Source of the DNA: Steinernema hermaphroditum
Lineage: Eukaryota > Nematoda > Chromadorea > Rhabditida > Steinernematidae
DNA: 64,000 bases
NCBI GenBank assembly: GCA_030435675.1
Contig: CM059625.1
Location: forward strand, 3,596,001-3,660,000
Direction of reading: 5' to 3'
Positions 50,269 through 64,000 of the stretch are shown here, in pieces. The notes below the pieces were generated by a model. It was given only the letters and a program-made list of their open reading frames with translations. It was not told the origin of the DNA and did no database searches. How positions within the stretch are numbered: the stretch's first letter is position 1; each line of letters starts with the position of its first letter. The translations under genes and the position numbers were made by a program.

Positions 50269-50640
50269 TAGAGTTGGCATCGGGTCGAACCCGAAAATCC
50301 TCATTTTTTGCAGTACGGACCAATTTTGAAGTGCAATCGAGAAACTTCCAAGTGCGCTGGCTTCGCCCCAACGTCGCGGCCCAGAATAGTCAAAAAATTT
50401 GACCGAAGAACGAAAAAATCCATTCAAAAATTTTCGGGTTCAGATTTTTGGGTTCGGGTTCGGGTTTCACCCCTAATTGGACCTTGTTTTGTTGTTCGGT
50501 CAAACTTTTTTGATTATGCTGGGCCGCGACGTTGGGGCGAAGCCAGCGCACTTGAAAGTTTCTACAAAAAAATTGGACTACAAAATTGGTCCGTATTGCA
50601 AAAAATGCGAATTTTCGGGTTCGACCCGATGCCAACTCTA
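50269..50640. mobile_element. hAT-type foldback MITE
   Basis: A 372-base palindromic element with arms of about 140-150 bases starting TAGAGTTGGCATCGGGTC and ending GACCCGATGCCAACTCTA. It is flanked by the 8-base duplication ATTGAGAC (50261-50268 and 50641-50648). The TAGAG terminus and 8-bp duplication indicate the hAT superfamily. Both arms contain GCGCTGGCTTCGCCCCAACG. The centre holds TTCGGGTTCGGGTTTC repeats. Open frames through it merely mirror the palindrome. Confidence 0.85.
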
Positions 50641-50649
50641 ATTGAGACT

Positions 50650-53000
50650 TTTTGAGCACAACGATCCCCTGTATTTGCATCCCTCTGAAATGCAATGGCA
50701 CCGGCTATCCGCGCCGTCGAACTTCAACACACACATAACTATCTATTGTTAGGTTCTTTCGTGGTCGTGGTGAGAACGGCCTTTCGAAAAGCCACCTCGG
50801 ATACGGCGTCAAATGACAAACTACTAAGCTAAAAGCGCATTCACAAAAATATCTATTCACGGTGGGTATTTCTGTCGCGCCACATTGTATCGAACAATAG
50901 GTGTTTTCCGCTTTTTGTCCAATAATAAGAAGTGCCACATTAGTCAATGTGAAAATGTCGCTTGTTGGTGTCTCTTATTTGATTTACGACATATGAGACA
51001 TGTGACTACTGTAAAGACACAACACTTGATATTTTCAAAAGTTTTGTTTAGGAAATTGATGGGGACAAATGAAGACAAACCATTTTGTTTGACCGATCAA
51101 ACCGCAGCACTTTATTTTCGTTTAAAATTCACATTCGCCGCCATGGCGCTAATCCGCGGCGATGCAACACAGATCGTATTTCATTCAGATTTTTGTGGAA
51201 TTTTTTGGTCAAACAAGTTACATGCATTATGAGCTTGATGGATATAATTCGATTAAAAAGAGACATATTTATGGGCATGCGCACAGAAGAGACGAAAATT
51301 CCGGAATTGACACATGATCTGAGGGAAGCGGGGTCGTCTGGCGAGAGTAAAGAACGCTCAGTCAAATGCTGAGGCTTACGTGCTGCTCGCGCCTTGTTGA
51401 CTTTTTTTGTTCACACACAGTCTAGACTCGGCATTGTTGAAGTGCTATTTTTATTTGATTTAGGAGAAATATAATGCTTAAGCGACTTTCAGCAAACAAA
51501 CATCTTCAAGTGTGGAATTGGAAGCTTTGAGCCGATAACGTATCGAGGTTGAGCAAAACAACTTGTCAACGATCATCACCTACCGTCATCCCCAATTCCG
51601 GACCTATTTTTCTGTGCTCAAGAACCGGAATATCGTCAGCGTAATTTAGTCGAAAAAACACCGTTTTTGGAGGAGTCCACCCAGCCCAGCTACGCTTGGA
51701 TAGAGCCGAAGAAGGTGGGCAGAGAAGAGTCCCGGAAACTGACACTCAAAGTAGCCTGTACACCATTAGTTAAAAGTTTTTCTTAGTCTCACTCGTAAAC
51801 AAGCTCGTGTCGACCTTGTCGACGCCATTTCTAATTCAGTCTCCTGTGTCCAATTAAACCGAAGTCTGCATTTGGCAATCCAATTTTAAAAATACGGCAA
51901 GTCTGTCGGCCAAACTAATTATTCTCGCCTTCGCCGCCTTTTCGTGTGAGCTAAAAACGGTCTTGAATTTCTGTGAATAATTAAGTTTCTACTGAAGCGT
52001 TGCTCGGCCTTGATGAGGAGGAACGCTGCCGAAACGCAGACACAAGGTCGTTTAAAGTGCTCAAAGATCGACACTTCGTTTGCCGTAAGATTAAACTGAC
52101 GAGTGTGAAAGTGATCACCAAAGACCGCGGCGACTTTTGGTCCGTTTGGGCTGTGTGGACGGAGGCCATGATAGATTGTTTTCGACTGTAGAGGGGCGAA
52201 TCTTCCAGAAGGTGTATACGGTGCTTGTGCAGACGTTCTGGGTTCCCCCGATCTGGTGCAGTAACATCGGAATGTTATCGGCCAAGACTGTTTACTACGG
52301 AACTATTTTCCGGGTTCTCTCGTAGTAAATACGAGTCTCCAACTCCTACCTGCACCGATCACCCCATCCGAGCAAAACCTACAGCAATGTTTTCGCATTT
52401 TTACCTTTAAAACATCGGACATTTTTGGCGATTTTTGGTGATTCGCCAGGCAGACGTTGTCTGTTGACACAAGGGTGCGTTGCTAAGCGAGAGGGACAAG
52501 CAGGCAAGACATACAGGGAAAGGCCGGTAACGTCAACCTAATTGTGTTTACAGTCGGTGGTGTCGTTGAAGAAAGAAACCAGTCCGCCAGAAGGCTATCA
52601 CTCAACGAATCTCCTCGTTTCCCTCCTGTACGGTGGCGCTTGTTTTCCTCCCCCGACCTCTTTTTGCCGCTCTTCTAGCGCTCACCCAACCGATAGGTCT
52701 GTTTGCATTTGTGCGCGTCAGTGTCAAAATAAGTTATTTATCTTTTTTGGGCGGCTGTGGTCGCTGAGCCGCTAATAGAAATTTGCACGTTTAGAGGGGG
52801 GGGGGGGGCAGTAAAAAGGCTGTTACTCCGCTCGAAATCACACCGCTCTGCGCCGTTGCCGTTTATGCTCAATAAGCTGCCAGGTGGACATGAGTGATAC
52901 GGTAAGGGAAGGCGCATGGTTGCCAAATTCCTGTGGATTAGTAACGTAAGGAGCGAGATTATGCTCCGATAATTATGGATCTCATGTTAGTAAGTCCCTT
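50650..53000. other. Intergenic, no supportable gene
   Basis: No phase-consistent exon chain. A run of 13 G (52796-52808) stands out. A possible frame at 51960-52190 has no start or splice support. Confidence 0.4.
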
Positions 53001-56000
53001 AGGTACGATAATCACCATGTTATTTGGGTTATCTTCACAGATTCAGTTAGCTAATTTTATATATTAATACTGCACATTGATATGAGGATCCCCTTTCTTT
53101 GTATTATTTATATTCTAATCAGGACAGACGTAGACTTTGAGCAACCTGTCGCACCGTACCCGAACGACGTGACATTTAGAAGTGATGGCAAATGCTCAGG
53201 ATAACTAATGGCTTTGTGACCGTTCTCCGAACGATACGCTGTTTTCGTTTCTGTAAGATTTGCGACCGCTGAAAGAACGTGTTGCAAACAAAGGGCTGTT
53301 GTCGATGCTGGTACGTTTTCCGATCTTTCGCTTAACGACTTCTCCGGAGCCAATGGGTTAACCGAGCGGAGAATCGGCAACGACAAGCGATGTCCATCAC
53401 ATGACCTCCCGCAAAGCCCACGTGACGCACGCCGCTTCCTCGTTGACGGCGCTGGCTGCGGCCGCCGCTGCTCTTGAGGCCGTCGACGTCGTCGTCTAGG
53501 CCCTGGGCCAGGGGAGGAGCGCAGCCAGAAAGTTCGAGAAGCGCGCCCATCGCGGCCGACTGTTCCTTTGCCGACGGGAGCCCAGTCGCGGAGAATGGAA
53601 GGCCATTTGATTATTGATGGCTTGTTATTATGCAAATAGATTGTTAGCTCGGGTTTATGAGCGGCGAAAAACGGTTTCTCCACCGGGTGACCTGCGTACT
53701 GTAGCCGTGTGTTTATCGCTCATCGAGCACCGAAATTTACGTGCTGTTTTGGCATCTACGCGAGTGCCTTAGAATAAGTGTATAAAACGTAGTCACACCC
53801 CCCCCCCCCCTGATATTAATCATTGGTCACCTAATCGGAGCATCCGAATCGGAGGCGAGCTCATCGCGCCGCCCGGCGGTGGTGCCATTCGGTTGAGACA
53901 AAGCGGGTCGGCCCACCGACGCCGCTTAATGTTCCAACGTGACATCGGCGAAAGGGCATGTGCACTTCGGCCAGGAAAAAGCGCATCGGAGGAGGCGCTT
54001 CCCAGCCAGCGGCTGATATTTGGTCGCCCCTTCGCGCTTGGCCTTCGGTAGAGCTGGTTTCCGCGCATCCCCATTCATTGACACTGTCTGTCTGTATGTA
54101 CATCTTTCGCGCGTTTCCCTTTCGCGTTCACTTTTATCTCCTATCATCGCCTATCGTCACATAATATCTTGTTATTATTTAACAGTCTCCATCGCAGTGA
54201 AAGTAGTGTGACCATAGTGCTTCGCGACGCCGGCCCTCGCCGGCTGAAGCGTTGAGCTTGAGCTTTTCAGCCGAATCGGGCCATCAACGGCACTCCGCGG
54301 GGCACCCGACGCTACCCGAAGTGCGCAGGCCAATGATCAAATCGCCTGGCGCGGCGGGTCGATCGCTGAGTTGTCGGCCGGCGTTTTCGCTTCACCATCG
54401 GCGAACCATTTTTTTCTCGTCTTTTCGGGAACAAAAACTCCGAAGGAACTAAATTCGTCCTATCTCCTCGCCCGCTTGCCGTCGTTCGCTCGTCTGGCAT
54501 TCTCGAATCGTCGCCCGCCACCACCGCCATCGCTTCTCCGTACCACGAACTTCAGCTAGTTCGTGCTTCGCCGCGGCGGTATCTTCTCGCGTCAATAGCC
54601 CGACCAGCGCCGCTTGTCTTTATCACTAGCACTGAACGAGAGCGATTGCCAGCCGGTCGATCGGCTGACGCATCGCCACATCCGTCCGTCTGTGCTCGTG
54701 CTCGACTTCGCTTACCGATCGCTCGACGACTTCTGGCTGACCTCTTCACCTTCTCCGGATCCGTAAGATGTGCGCCGTGCAGCGCTGATTATCCCTCTTC
54801 GCGGGCGGCGTCTAAAACGACTCATTTCCTCGTAGACAGTTGCGCGCATAATCATATGAGTGCTTTTTTTGGCGGCGTCACCCCGCCGACTTCTCGCTTC
54901 TCGGAGCAAAAGAAGAGTGAACGAGGAGAGAATAGGAGGTCTGTGCGGCTGGTTCCCCCCCGCTCGCGTGCGTTGCGTCAGCCTTCCTTCAGCCTCCTTC
55001 TGAGAGAAAAAGAGAAAGAGATGTTTACGCCAGTTGGCGACAGTCGTGTGGGGATTGCAATTGGCTACGTCCTCGGGGGTTCTCCACTTTCCCAAAGTTG
55101 TCGGCGTCGGACAATATGCAAATTAGTGCCACGGTCCAGACCCATCAACCTTTAAAGCCCATCATCATGTTTTTCTCCTTCATGTGCCATCTTCGTCTCC
55201 TCATGATCGAATTGCACTTTGGAGTTCGTTCTTTTTGTCTTTCTCCTCTTTTGGAACCAGTCGCGCCACGTCGATATGTACTTTGCTTCGACGGAAGTCT
55301 TAGGAACCGATGCGTGTCAGTCTTTGACCTTCCTGCGTGTCCCCTTATGTCTGCCGGTGTTTTGACATTGTGTCCCTTACCGTATGCCTTGCGAATATTT
55401 GAAAGCCAGCTAATTCGTTCCAATCTTCGCGATGCTCCGTACACATTAATAGAATCGCATCATGGAGCACCTCCGCTAATCCGCTTTATTCAAAATCGCA
55501 TGACGAATCATCTGTTTTGACATCGTCTGCTGTGCCGCCTACATGGCTTACTTCCTGCAAGGAGTTAAGCTGTACCAGGGTACTTTGCACTGATTTCCTC
55601 GATCACGTCCCTTTTTGGAAATGGCGCACTTCTCTTATTCGGGCTGCAGCTGATGATATTGCGGATGTCAATCACCATGATCTCTGGTGTTTTTTGTTGA
55701 TCTTGCAGCGCGGCCGGTTCTTTTATAAATAAACTTTTATGGCTCTTTTAGCGCGATACAAAACGAGTAGGTGAAAGTAGAGGGAGCGGATAGCCTGATA
55801 GCAGCCGCAACACATTCCCGGTAGCGAGCAGTTGACCGAGCGGCACGAGACCACGTTTTTTTTTCGCTGTTTAAGTGCACACCTGTTTACCCTACCTATT
55901 ACCAGATGGTCGAGCGACCAGTCAATACTGTCCCCTATCAGCCGCCGTTCACCTTCGCTCCCCGTTATCAGCGTCGCGGCTTCTTGTCGGTTTCGCCTCG

Positions 56001-56440
56001 TAGGCTGCTCGCATGAGACGATTCGCCGTCCGTCGCTTCGTCCTTTCGTGCGCGACTGCATAAACACCGAAGCAAAGCGGGATGGTCGACGTGCCGTTTT
56101 GTTTGCCCTCCGTGGATTCTTCCTCCGGTCTGAGTGGCGAGCAGAAGGCGAAGGATTAAAGTCCGCGAATAGGCACGCCCTTCGTGGCCACCTTCCGCGC
56201 CTTCTTCGCCCTGTCGTGTTCCGCTACGCGTCTCGGCGTAGCGAGAAGCGCATCGCACCAATTAATCTCGAATGCCAATTCGCTTCAGATTCTCCGAAGA
56301 AGATCTTTGACTCAGTTGTCAACGGGAATCGCTAAGAACTTGCATTGGCAAGCTGTTTGTGGAGGTGCCCTCGCAATCTGCCAAGTTGGACGACCGGAAC
56401 ATCAGAGCGACTTTCATCGTTGGGACTTTCCTACTTCCAG
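53000..56440. other. GC-rich upstream region of the MNK kinase gene
   Basis: Base composition shifts to GC/CpG-rich and all frames open up, giving long but mutually overlapping Arg/Ser-rich frames on both strands. None has a motif. A run of 13 C lies at 53798-53810. The region probably holds promoters and non-coding 5' exons of the downstream kinase gene, which is an inference from position and composition. Confidence 0.4.

Positions 56441-64000
<7,560 letters not shown>

Noticed and set aside
50308..50701. 100-codon frames on both strands
   Set aside because: They mirror each other because they lie in the arms of a palindromic hAT element.

Overview
The window is animal nuclear DNA, most likely from a nematode. 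Genes are split by very short introns (about 40-50 nt, typically GTAAG...TTTCAG), exons keep phase perfectly across those introns, and the recognisable proteins are metazoan. No organism name can be read from the sequence. From memory, the C. elegans genes for acetyl-CoA carboxylase, WDFY2, CDC-48 and MNK all lie on chromosome II. That linkage fits a conserved nematode chromosome element, but it is recall and not a search.

Layout. 1-1815: three different tandem arrays side by side. 1.8-14.8 kb: a gene graveyard holding three broken copies of an acetyl-CoA carboxylase (ACC) gene (two on +, one on -), with WDFY2-like and C2H2 zinc-finger remnants between them and one small intact-looking gene at 6.6-7.4 kb. 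14.9-15.3 kb: a small chromo-barrel-like gene (-). 15.7-16.3 kb: a foldback element carrying a nested hAT-type MITE. 16.3-19.2 kb: no gene seen. 19.2-26.0 kb: a minus-strand cluster made of a duplicated exon relic, a basic protein of uncertain identity, a helical/coiled-coil gene with a duplicated exon, and a large Thr/Pro-rich secreted-type gene. 26-33.9 kb: sparse small genes and repeats. 33.9-34.9 kb: the LRP chaperone MESD. 35.5-36.9 kb: a dead mariner. 37.6-41.0 kb: a complete cdc-48 (p97/VCP), 811 aa. 41.1-43.0 kb: a second mucin-like gene (-). 43.3 kb: tRNA-Leu(CAA) with an intron. 43.4-43.9 kb: a small secreted protein gene. 44-56 kb: almost no supportable gene, with a hAT-type foldback at 50.3 kb. 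56.4-64.0 kb: an MNK-type MAP-kinase-interacting kinase running off the right edge.

The intact housekeeping genes (cdc-48, MESD, MNK) are independent units and not an operon. What links genes here is duplication. Two large mucin-like genes share a Cys cassette ending in SCCP or ADCCP, two small secreted genes share HCxxYxxC, and the ACC/WDFY2 region is a patchwork of direct and inverted duplicates that keep their introns, so they are not retrocopies.
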